From the NCBI GenBank assembly GCA_005878415.1, contig VBMM01000048.1, positions 1-9,614 on the forward strand: DNA of 9,614 bases, in the 5' to 3' direction. Below, piece after piece: positions 1 through 6,320 of the stretch. How positions within the stretch are numbered: position 1 is the stretch's first letter; each line of letters starts with the position of its first letter. The position numbers and the translations under genes are program-made. A model generated the notes under the pieces. That model was given only the letters and a program-made list of their open reading frames with translations, was not told the DNA's origin and searched no databases. The DNA comes from Methanobacteriota archaeon (GTDB taxonomy: Archaea; Thermoplasmatota; Thermoplasmata; RBG-16-68-12).

Positions 1-1062
1 GGGCAGATCACCCCGTGGAACTATCCGTTCATGATGGCGATCTGGAAGCTCGCCCCGGCGCTCGCGGCCGGGAACACCGCGGTCCTCAAGCCGGCGTCCC
101 TCACGCCGCTCACGACCCTCGAACTGGGAAAGTTCGTCGAGCAGTCGGGAATTCCGGCCGGCGTCGTGAACCTGATCACGGGTCCAGGCCCGGTCGTCGG
201 GAACGAGCTCGCGTCGAGCGACAAGGTCGACATGGTCTCCCTGACCGGCGACACGGCGACCGGGAAGGACATCATGGAAGCCGCGAAGTCGAACGTGAAG
301 AAGCTCCACCTCGAGCTCGGCGGCAAGGCGCCGTTCATCGTCTTCGACGACGCGAACATCGCGGCCGCCGCGGAAGGCGCCGTCGCCGCATCGATGGTCA
401 ATGGCGGCCAGGATTGCACGCAGGCCGCTCGGTTCATCGTCCACGAGAAGGCGTACAAGAAGTTCGAAGACAAGTTCCTCGAGCGCCTCAAGACCGTGCG
501 GATGGGCGACCCGCTCATGCGGGCGACGGACCTCGGGCCGCTCGTCTCGCAGAAGCAGCGGGAGAAGGTCGAGAAGTACGTGGAAATCGGCGAGGACGAA
601 GGCGCGAAGCTCGCGTTGGGCGGGAAGCGGCCGAACGACAAGGCGTTCGCGAAAGGCTGGTACTACGAGCCGACCGCGTTCGTCGACACGGATCCGTCCA
701 TGCGGATCGCCCGCGAGGAGGTCTTCGGACCCGTGGTCAACGTCCAGAAGTTCTCCGCCGAGGACGAAGCGATCGAGGCGGCGAACGATACGGTCTACGG
801 CCTGTACTCGTCCGTCTGGACGAAGGACGTGCAGCGCGCCCACCGCACGGCGAACGCGCTGCGCTTCGGGGCCGTCGAGATCAACGAACACCTCCCGCTC
901 GTGAGCGAGATGCCGCATGGCGGGTACAAGCAGAGCGGCTTCGGGAAGGACCTCAGCCTCTTCTCCTTCGAGGACTACACGCAGATCAAGCACGTCTTCA
1001 TCGACCTCACGGACCAAGTCCGGAAGCCGTGGCACTACCTGACCTTCGGCGACCCGACGTGA
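1..1062 (+). CDS. NAD(P)-dependent aldehyde dehydrogenase, aminobutyraldehyde type (5' end missing)
   Basis: The reading frame is open from base 1 and shows 353 residues. The family is usually about 475-500 residues, so roughly the first 130 lie outside the window. The visible part starts at PWNYP, whose Asn is part of the active site. It then shows the cofactor-binding Lys in VLKPA (codon 30), the general base Glu in LELGGK (codon 105), the nucleophile in GGQDCTQA (Cys, codon 139) and EEVFGPV. The Glu-Cys spacing of 34 residues is the family standard. The enzyme oxidises an aldehyde to the acid with NAD(P)+ in the cytoplasm. GGQDC and the tail around GKDLSLFSFEDYTQIKHV resemble gamma-aminobutyraldehyde dehydrogenases (PatD/YdcW) of putrescine breakdown, but this substrate assignment is inference; betaine-aldehyde or other semialdehyde dehydrogenases are alternatives. 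The gene converges on the next one with 21 bases between stop codons. Confidence 0.95.
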   Translation, partial: GQITPWNYPFMMAIWKLAPALAAGNTAVLKPASLTPLTTLELGKFVEQSGIPAGVVNLITGPGPVVGNELASSDKVDMVSLTGDTATGKDIMEAAKSNVKKLHLELGGKAPFIVFDDANIAAAAEGAVAASMVNGGQDCTQAARFIVHEKAYKKFEDKFLERLKTVRMGDPLMRATDLGPLVSQKQREKVEKYVEIGEDEGAKLALGGKRPNDKAFAKGWYYEPTAFVDTDPSMRIAREEVFGPVVNVQKFSAEDEAIEAANDTVYGLYSSVWTKDVQRAHRTANALRFGAVEINEHLPLVSEMPHGGYKQSGFGKDLSLFSFEDYTQIKHVFIDLTDQVRKPWHYLTFGDPT

Positions 1063-1083
1063 TCGGGAAACGACACAATCCGC

Positions 1084-1866
1084 TCAGGACCGGAGCGCCT
1101 TCGACCACGTGACGACCGCGTCCGCCGTCGCTTCGGGCGATTCCCACATCGGCATGTGCCCGACGTCTGGCAGGATCGCGCGGATCGGCGGCCGGCCCGT
1201 TGATGGGTGGGCCGCCTCCGCGACCGGGATCAGAGCATCCGCGCTCCCGTGGACCACGAGCCGCAGCCCGGAAAATTTGTCGAACACGGCGGTGCGGTCC
1301 GGCCGCGCCGCCATCGCGGCGAGGCCCGCAATCACGCCTTCGGCGCGCGCCTGCTCGATGATCCGGCCCGCCCGCGGCCGCCACGGAACCGCCCCACGAG
1401 CGCCCACGAGCTTCTCTGCGAGGCCTGGCAGGAGGACCTTCGCCCCGCCCGCGCGGACCTTTTCGATCGTCTCGAGCCGACCCCGGCGTACCGTGTCATT
1501 GTCGGCGCCCGTCCGCGACGCGATGAGGCCGAGGCCTCCGACTAGATGCGGGCTCATTTCGGCGAGGGCGAGCGCCACGTACCCGCCGAAGCTGTGACCT
1601 GCGACCGCGAACCGATGCGGCCCGAAGCCTTCGAGGAAGGCCGCCAGTTCCGCCGCGTACGCCTCCACCCGAGGGCTGGGACCCAGAAGCGGCGGGCTCT
1701 CGCCGAAACCCGGCAAGTCCGGCGCGAGCACCCGGAATCCGGAGGCGGCGAGGCGGGGCGAGACCTCGGACCAGATCGTGCGGTTCAGGGGCCAGCCATG
1801 CACCAGGACGACCACGGGGCCGTCACTCGGGCCGGCGGAGTCGTGCGCGAGCATCGGGCGAAGCAT
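1084..1866 (-). CDS. Alpha/beta hydrolase
   Basis: This 260-residue protein has a complete alpha/beta hydrolase layout. The oxyanion-hole motif HGWPLN is at 23-28 and DLPGFGES at 50-57. The nucleophile elbow GHSFGG carries Ser92, the acid is Asp210 in HGSADALIP, and the base is His237 in DVGHMP. Residues about 118-195 form the cap. There is no signal peptide, so it is cytoplasmic. It should hydrolyse an ester, lactone or similar small substrate; the substrate cannot be read from sequence. A second Met at residue 5 (base 1854) is a plausible true start, because the TATA-like box at 1878-1885 would place transcription initiation near 1855. The gene lies 54 bases downstream of the secreted propeller gene on the same strand but seems to have its own promoter. 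Its 3' end converges on the aldehyde dehydrogenase. Confidence 0.92.
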   Translation of the reverse strand: MLRPMLAHDSAGPSDGPVVVLVHGWPLNRTIWSEVSPRLAASGFRVLAPDLPGFGESPPLLGPSPRVEAYAAELAAFLEGFGPHRFAVAGHSFGGYVALALAEMSPHLVGGLGLIASRTGADNDTVRRGRLETIEKVRAGGAKVLLPGLAEKLVGARGAVPWRPRAGRIIEQARAEGVIAGLAAMAARPDRTAVFDKFSGLRLVVHGSADALIPVAEAAHPSTGRPPIRAILPDVGHMPMWESPEATADAVVTWSKALRS

Positions 1867-1877
1867 CCCGCCGGACC

Positions 1878-1885
1878 ACTAAAGG
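1878..1885 (-). promoter_or_regulatory. TATA-like box for the alpha/beta hydrolase
   Basis: On the minus strand the gap upstream of the hydrolase contains GTGAAACCTTTAGT, an A-rich BRE-like stretch followed by a TATA-like core in otherwise GC-rich DNA. The core centre is about 27 bases from the ATG at 1854, the spacing expected for a leaderless archaeal transcript. The assignment rests on position and composition only. Confidence 0.4.
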
Positions 1886-1920
1886 TTTCACCTGATCGAC
1901 CGAGAGTTGGCGGTGGTTCG

Positions 1921-3240
1921 TCACGCGCCCTTCGTGAACCAGCATCCGCCGCCCGATCCGCGGCCGGTCCCCTCGCCCCAGATCACGAAGTTCGTACCGC
2001 TGGCGTCCGCTGCGATCCCGAAGTAATCTCCGTACGGGAAGACGTATCCGTCGGCGGTCTTGTACGGTCCGCCGCTCCCCAGGTCCGAGAGCCTCACCTC
2101 ATCCGACCAGTGGACGCCGCCATCGGTCGTGCGCTTGAAGAACGTGTTCCACGCGGTGGGCCCGTTGCGGTTGTCCTGCCACGCGACGCGGAAGTCCCCC
2201 GCCGCCGGCCCCGCGGTGATCACGGGAAAGCCGCTGTCCCCGAGATCGTTGATCCGGCTCGGCGCGCTCCACGCCAGCCCGCCGTCCGTCGAGGTGCGGC
2301 TGAAGAAGAATTTCGGCGTCCCCGCCGCCTCGTTCCTCATGTAGGCGACCAGGATCGTCCCCGCGCGGTCCCCGGCCATCACGATCTGCGCTTGGAACTC
2401 GTCCGTGATGCAGACGTCGACGGCGCATCCGGGGGACTCCTCGCTGTGCTCGACCGGGAGGAGCGCCCAGCTCGCACCGCCGTCGGTCGACTTCGCGAGC
2501 ACCAGCTCCACGGGTCCGGTCCCCTTCGACGTCTCGACGCTCATCGAGAAGTACGCGGTGCCGTCGGAAGCGACGAGGCCGCTCTCCGGATAGTAGAACA
2601 GCGAATTCGTCGGCGACGTCAGGCGCACGGGCGTGCCGAACGTCGCGCCGAAATCGTGAGACGCGGCGATGTACGGATCGCCGTGGTTCCATGCGACGTA
2701 CACGTCCTTGCCGTCGCCGGACAGGGCCATCCACGGTTTGTCGCCCCAGCCCGAGCCCGAGTTCCCCGCATTCACGGGTCGCGTCCACGTGGTCCCGTGA
2801 TCGGACGACTTCGATACGGCGATCCCGGGGTTCCAGTTGTCCAGCCATGCGATGTAGACCGTGCCATCGTCGGCGACGCGGACGATGGGATCCGCTTGCC
2901 ACGGGCCCGCGATGTTGTTGCTCCGGCATCGGATGCCGCACACGAACTGCGGCGGGCCCCAGGTGGCCCCGCTGTCCGGCGACACGCGGATGAGGATCGA
3001 CGGCTCGGGGCATTGACGACACTCCTTCGAATCGAGGCCCGTCGCGACCATGTACACGTACGTCGAGCTCGGGTCGACCGCGACATCGGGTTCCCAATCA
3101 TTGGCCGCGGAGAAGAGTTGCTCGGAGTCGAACCGGGGCCGGGGAGCGGCGCTCGTCGGCGAGGGCACGAGGGCGACCGAGATCAGGACGACAACCGCGA
3201 AGGACACGCACCACACGCCGAGACCCCGAGAGAGCGTCAT
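1921..3240 (-). CDS. Secreted six-Asp-box beta-propeller (BNR/sialidase-fold) protein
   Basis: This is a 439-residue exported protein. Residues 1-32 form a signal peptide: Arg5, a hydrophobic core at about 8-25, and a likely cleavage around TSAA. The mature part has six Asp boxes of the S-x-D-x-G-x-x-[WF] type at 87-94, 145-152, 194-201, 251-258, 317-324 and 371-378. Their spacing is 49-66 residues, one per blade of a probable six-bladed propeller as in sialidases and BNR-repeat proteins. Cysteine pairs at 74/77, 101/105 and 272/277 could form disulfides outside the cell. No sialidase arginine triad or catalytic Tyr/Glu pair could be assigned, so enzymatic activity is not claimed; glycan or surface binding is equally possible. 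There is no C-terminal membrane anchor. It is divergent from the GTPase cluster and upstream of the hydrolase. Confidence 0.9.
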   Translation of the reverse strand: MTLSRGLGVWCVSFAVVVLISVALVPSPTSAAPRPRFDSEQLFSAANDWEPDVAVDPSSTYVYMVATGLDSKECRQCPEPSILIRVSPDSGATWGPPQFVCGIRCRSNNIAGPWQADPIVRVADDGTVYIAWLDNWNPGIAVSKSSDHGTTWTRPVNAGNSGSGWGDKPWMALSGDGKDVYVAWNHGDPYIAASHDFGATFGTPVRLTSPTNSLFYYPESGLVASDGTAYFSMSVETSKGTGPVELVLAKSTDGGASWALLPVEHSEESPGCAVDVCITDEFQAQIVMAGDRAGTILVAYMRNEAAGTPKFFFSRTSTDGGLAWSAPSRINDLGDSGFPVITAGPAAGDFRVAWQDNRNGPTAWNTFFKRTTDGGVHWSDEVRLSDLGSGGPYKTADGYVFPYGDYFGIAADASGTNFVIWGEGTGRGSGGGCWFTKGA

Positions 3241-3245
3241 CAGAA

Positions 3246-3256
3246 CCCCGTTGGGG
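3246..3256. repeat. Short perfect inverted repeat next to the propeller start
   Basis: CCCC-GTT-GGGG forms a 4-bp stem with a 3-base loop, five bases upstream of the propeller ATG (minus strand). It sits near the transcription start implied by the TATA-like box at 3271-3280. It could be an operator or chance in GC-rich DNA. Confidence 0.25.
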
Positions 3257-3270
3257 AATGGATGATGGCG

Positions 3271-3280
3271 GTAATGAAAA
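3271..3280 (-). promoter_or_regulatory. TATA-like box for the propeller gene
   Basis: The minus strand reads TTTTCATTAC, the most AT-rich stretch upstream of the ATG at 3240. An initiation point about 27 bases downstream would fall near 3248, giving a leader of under 10 bases. It lies in the 193-base divergent region 3241-3433, which holds no other convincing gene. A candidate box for the opposite GTPase gene there (around 3364-3371, A-rich) is weaker. Confidence 0.3.
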
Positions 3281-3433
3281 CTCCCGAGGTTCGCTCGCGG
3301 ATTCGACGGATGCGTCAGAAGCGATCCTGGACGGTGGCCTCCGAAGGATGTCGAAGCCGGCCTCCAAAAAGCTCATCCACGAGGACCGCGACTCCGCCCC
3401 GCCGCAGGGCGCGTCCGGAAGAGACCGCTGCCG

Positions 3434-4354
3434 ATGCCCAACATCGTGATCGTCGGAGACCGTGATTCAGGGAAGACGACGTTCCTCGCGCTCCTGTACG
3501 CGGCACAGGTCAAGTCGGGCTCGGACCGAGCCGACGACTTTCGGTTTCATGTCGCCTTCGAATCGCTCGATGAAATCTCCGGCGTGTTCCAGCAAGTGAT
3601 GTCGGGGAACTTCCCGGATTCCGCGGCGAAGGAGGGCATTCGCGGGATCACGTTCCACCTCGGGTACCGCAAGTCGGGGTTCGGGATCTTGGCGCGGTTG
3701 CGATCGCGAGGGTGGACGCCCGGTGCTCCCGCCTCGCTGCGCTTCGTCCTCCTCAGGAACCTCGAGGACGAAATGGATCGATTTCGGAAGGGCAGTTCCC
3801 TCACGAATGCAATGTTGAGAGACGTCCTCGAGAGCGACGCGATTGCGATCCTGGTGGACGGCCGAAAGCTCGTCCTCGCGGACGAAGACCGGCAGCTCGG
3901 CGCGATGGGGAAATACGACAGCGCCGTCGAAGCGCTGTTGGCGGCCATGCAAGGCTCCCGGGGGCGTGGCAGTCGCCGATCGCTCCACGCAATCTTTGTC
4001 TTCACCAAATTCGATTCGGTAGACCCGAAGGTCCTACACGCCGCGAACCTGGAAGCCGCACCACCCGAGATGAAGAAGACGGGCCCTCGAGCCGCCTACG
4101 CGGACGCGCTCCTGGATCACAACCTTCCGAACACGATGGCGCGGGTCCGGGCACGGCAGAATCGCGGAGCGACGTTCACGACGCCGTCGTACTTCTTCAG
4201 CTGGGTGCGGACGGATGCGGCGTCGCCAGGCCGCCGGGAGCGGATTCGGCTTCGGCGCAGCGACGGCGGGGGTTGGGAGCCGGATTATTCCAAGGACGAG
4301 TACCTCGGCTTGCTCGAGTGTTTCTGGGAAATCGCGAGGGACGCCGGGAAGTGA
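3434..4354 (+). CDS. P-loop GTPase-like protein, first of a tandem pair; degenerate switch motifs
   Basis: This 306-residue cytoplasmic protein starts directly with strand 1 and the P-loop GDRDSGKT (G1, residues 8-15). It has the strand AILVDGRK (137-144) and the guanine-specificity motif TKFD (G4, 191-194) after a beta strand. A C-terminal signature YFFSWVRT (253-260) is shared with its neighbour. In an ungapped hand alignment, 37 of the 71 residues from the P-loop onward match the next gene, so the two are paralogues. The switch regions are damaged: the partner's switch I Thr is Ala64 here, and its switch II DVSG is RNLE (108-111). It therefore probably binds GTP but hydrolyses it poorly or not at all. 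I place it with the double-GTPase families of proposed conflict systems; that family name is from memory. The ATG is fixed by strand 1, although no good ribosome site precedes it (weak GGAAGAG at 3418-3424). Confidence 0.9.
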   Translation: MPNIVIVGDRDSGKTTFLALLYAAQVKSGSDRADDFRFHVAFESLDEISGVFQQVMSGNFPDSAAKEGIRGITFHLGYRKSGFGILARLRSRGWTPGAPASLRFVLLRNLEDEMDRFRKGSSLTNAMLRDVLESDAIAILVDGRKLVLADEDRQLGAMGKYDSAVEALLAAMQGSRGRGSRRSLHAIFVFTKFDSVDPKVLHAANLEAAPPEMKKTGPRAAYADALLDHNLPNTMARVRARQNRGATFTTPSYFFSWVRTDAASPGRRERIRLRRSDGGGWEPDYSKDEYLGLLECFWEIARDAGK

Positions 4355-4407
4355 ATTCCTCACTTGGCGCTCTTGGGTTGTCGCGACGATGATAACGTTG
4401 GGATTAG

Positions 4408-4415
4408 GATTAAGT
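4408..4415 (+). promoter_or_regulatory. TATA-like box for the second GTPase
   Basis: GATTAAGT lies in the 86-base gap between the two GTPase genes, in an unusually AT-rich patch. A start point about 27 bases downstream falls near 4438, three bases before the ATG at 4441. This supports both that start codon and a near-leaderless transcript for the second and third genes, separate from the first. Confidence 0.4.
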
Positions 4416-4440
4416 ACGGTTGGGGGGTCATCCCGCTGTC

Positions 4441-5448
4441 ATGCCCTGCGCACTACTCGGGGACCGCGCTTCCGGTAAGACGACGTTCTTGGGACTCCTG
4501 TATTCGGCCCAGGTCAAGTACGGTACCGGCGTCCAGGACGACTTCCGTTTCCACGCGCCGATCCAATCCCTGAATCTCATGTCGGCGGTCTATGAAGGCA
4601 TGAAGGACGGACGCTTCCCGAGCGCCACCCTCAAGGAGGAGATCACGGAGCTCGGTTTCGTCTTCGGTTACCTCCGGAAGGTCGTCGGGAAGTTGCCCTA
4701 CTACATCCGGCAGCAGAACTGGGTCCAACCGTTCTCCACCCTCCGGTTCTCGGCGTACGACGTCTCGGGCGAAGACATCGAGGAGTTCATCGACACCGGG
4801 ATCGCGTCGAGGCCGTTGATCCAGCAGCTCCTGAAGAGCGTCGTCGTCGTGGTCTTGGTCGACTGCAGCAAGATGACGACCGAGGTCGACACGCCCGCCT
4901 ACAAGAAGATGCTCCGATACGACAGCACGGTCGCGAAGTTGCTCGTCGCGTTCCAGACCTACAAGAAGCAGGAGTTCGACCGACTGAAGGATTCCGGCGT
5001 CAAGGCCGATCCCCCGAGGATCTACCCCGCGTTCGTGCTCGCCAAGTTCGATACCCTCAAGGACGACGTCCTCGCGCGACTGGGCTTGCACCGCGGATTC
5101 CCCGAGGGCAAGCGCCAACGGAAGGAATACGCAGAGGCGCTCCTCCGGGTCTTCGTCCCGCAGACGCTCTCCCAGATCCGCGGCGGGAAGATCGCCGGCG
5201 TCAGCATGGACAAGTCCGCGTATTTCCTCAGCTGGGTCCGCACGGAGCAACACGAAGGCATGGAGCCCGTCGGGCAGCCGAAGATCGTCCGGACCGGATT
5301 CGCACCCGAAGGCGGCGGTGAACCGGACTTCGCGTACGACGAGTACGTGGAGTTCATCGAACACTTCCGAGACATCGCGCACAAGATCCCCGACGAAATC
5401 CTTGAGGCGGAGAAGTTCCAGGCTCAGGCTCTCGCTCGGTCGGCGTAG
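4441..5448 (+). CDS. P-loop GTPase, second of a tandem pair; intact motifs
   Basis: This is a 335-residue cytoplasmic GTPase, a paralogue of the preceding gene. All motifs are present: P-loop GDRASGKT (7-14), a switch I candidate Thr63 in FPSATLKEE, switch II DVSGED (107-112), the hydrophobic strand VVVVVLVDCSK (134-144), and AKFD (201-204) as G4. YFLSWVRT (261-268) matches the same block in the first GTPase. It has an insert of about 20 charged residues before G4 and a helical tail (312-335) that the first lacks. It should bind and hydrolyse GTP as the active member of the pair. The open frame extends to a TTG at 4420, but ATG 4441 is preferred because it aligns with the paralogue's start and fits the TATA-like box. 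The next gene follows after 11 bases, so the two are co-transcribed. The DxxGED form of switch II is, from memory, common in double-GTPase conflict families. Confidence 0.92.
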   Translation: MPCALLGDRASGKTTFLGLLYSAQVKYGTGVQDDFRFHAPIQSLNLMSAVYEGMKDGRFPSATLKEEITELGFVFGYLRKVVGKLPYYIRQQNWVQPFSTLRFSAYDVSGEDIEEFIDTGIASRPLIQQLLKSVVVVVLVDCSKMTTEVDTPAYKKMLRYDSTVAKLLVAFQTYKKQEFDRLKDSGVKADPPRIYPAFVLAKFDTLKDDVLARLGLHRGFPEGKRQRKEYAEALLRVFVPQTLSQIRGGKIAGVSMDKSAYFLSWVRTEQHEGMEPVGQPKIVRTGFAPEGGGEPDFAYDEYVEFIEHFRDIAHKIPDEILEAEKFQAQALARSA

Positions 5449-5459
5449 CAGGCTTCACC

Positions 5460-6320
5460 ATGGGCAGCGCAGATTCCAGTCAGGGCACGACAGACGGAGG
5501 CGTCGTGGAGTTCGACCACTGGATCTACGGGGCGCTCCCCGGGGTCGGCTACACGACGAGGGGCGTCTCGAAGGGCCTCGACGCGGGCCTGTACGACCCG
5601 TACCTCCGTGGACACTACACACCGATCCGCGGCGCGATCGCCCAGTCGACGGAGGACCCGATCGACCTGCACATGATGCACCCGGTGCGCGGCGGACGCG
5701 AGATCCTGCTGTCCGGGATCACACGGGGCCCGCCCGACGAAGCGGGGAGACCGACGTTCGCGAATCACACCGCGGTCGCGCGGACCGACGTGCTCCGATC
5801 CGGTCGGATCAACCTGGACGCGGTCTTTCGCGCGATGAACGAGTTCGATCGCCGGGATCCCCAGGTCGCCGGCGAGCTAGCCCTCCTCCAGGTGCCGCCC
5901 CGGTCCGAGGAGGAAAGCCGCATGCCCTTCGGCAGCGGGATCCACAAACACCTCACGTTCCCCGCCATCGAGACCCTCGCGACCCGCATCATGACGGACC
6001 CGACCAGCCGCACGCTGCTCCTGTGCCGCAACACGACGCCGGACGCGCGCAACACCACCCTGAACCTGATCTTCGAGCTCCTGGTGTGGGCGTGCGGCCT
6101 CCCGATCCCCACGGCGATCAGCGAGGCTCCGCGGGCCTCCGCGTTGAACTTCTTCAACCTGGTCATCGCACCGAGAGGCGTCCGGGCCGATTCGACGTGG
6201 GCGATCCTGGAGAGCGCGCTCGCCCAGCCCGTACTCCCGCGAGTCCTCGATCACGACGACGTATACCAAGTGCTGACGTCGACGGTCCGTCAGTCCACCG
6301 ACTTGCTCTCGGCCCGATAA
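5460..6320 (+). CDS. GAP1-like GTPase-associated protein
   Basis: This 286-residue soluble protein has no membrane segment and no catalytic motif I recognise. Residues 17-60 (EFDHWIYGALPGVGYTTRG, then SKGL and YLRGHYTPIRG) and RPTFANHT (97-104) resemble the N-terminal domain of GTPase-associated protein 1, where a Tyr-Gly start, a 'S-x-GL' turn and an F-x-x-H block recur. The second half has RTLLLCRN (184-191), a helix LNLIFELLVWACGLP, and RASALNFFNLVIAPRG (225-240). These resemble the middle domain that follows in GAP1. The match is from memory of the family and needs a profile search. It lies 11 bases after the intact GTPase and is probably its regulator or adaptor. A GTG at 5505, preceded by GGAGG at 5496-5500, is a credible alternative start (271 residues) that begins exactly at the conserved block. 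The 3' end overlaps the opposing gene by 31 bases. Confidence 0.85.
   Translation: MGSADSSQGTTDGGVVEFDHWIYGALPGVGYTTRGVSKGLDAGLYDPYLRGHYTPIRGAIAQSTEDPIDLHMMHPVRGGREILLSGITRGPPDEAGRPTFANHTAVARTDVLRSGRINLDAVFRAMNEFDRRDPQVAGELALLQVPPRSEEESRMPFGSGIHKHLTFPAIETLATRIMTDPTSRTLLLCRNTTPDARNTTLNLIFELLVWACGLPIPTAISEAPRASALNFFNLVIAPRGVRADSTWAILESALAQPVLPRVLDHDDVYQVLTSTVRQSTDLLSAR
5496..5500 (+). promoter_or_regulatory. Possible Shine-Dalgarno for an alternative GAP1-like start
   Basis: GGAGG sits four bases before an in-frame GTG at 5505. The annotated ATG at 5460 has no comparable site. Start choice matters because the first 15 residues (Ser, Gly and Thr rich) would not be translated if GTG is used. Confidence 0.35.

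Noticed and set aside
1921..3240. Calling the propeller a true sialidase
   Set aside because: Asp boxes occur in many propellers, and the sialidase Arg triad, Asp and Tyr/Glu residues could not be assigned by eye.
3258..3449. Small 63-codon plus-strand frame that overlaps the start of the first GTPase
   Set aside because: Start context GGGGAATGG is not convincing, the product has no recognisable feature, and its end lies inside the GTPase start; it could be a leader peptide but nothing supports that.
1546..3465. A 639-codon open frame on the plus strand opposite the hydrolase and propeller genes
   Set aside because: The product is dominated by Arg, Gly, Pro and Ala with no domain, as expected for an antisense shadow in GC-rich DNA; the minus strand has two recognisable proteins here.
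4401..4412. GGATTAGGATTA, telomere-like tandem repeat
   Set aside because: Only two units; most simply part of the AT-rich promoter patch.
4364..4440. Frame starting at a TTG whose product begins ALLGCR and contains IKYG, superficially like the P-loop start of the second GTPase
   Set aside because: No convincing nucleotide similarity to the true P-loop region and it runs out of frame into the GTPase; treated as chance.
3434..5448. Reading the two P-loop proteins as ATPases (for example ABC or AAA type)
   Set aside because: The DVSGED switch and the KFD motif after a beta strand are GTPase features; no ABC signature, Walker B DE pair or sensor residues were seen.
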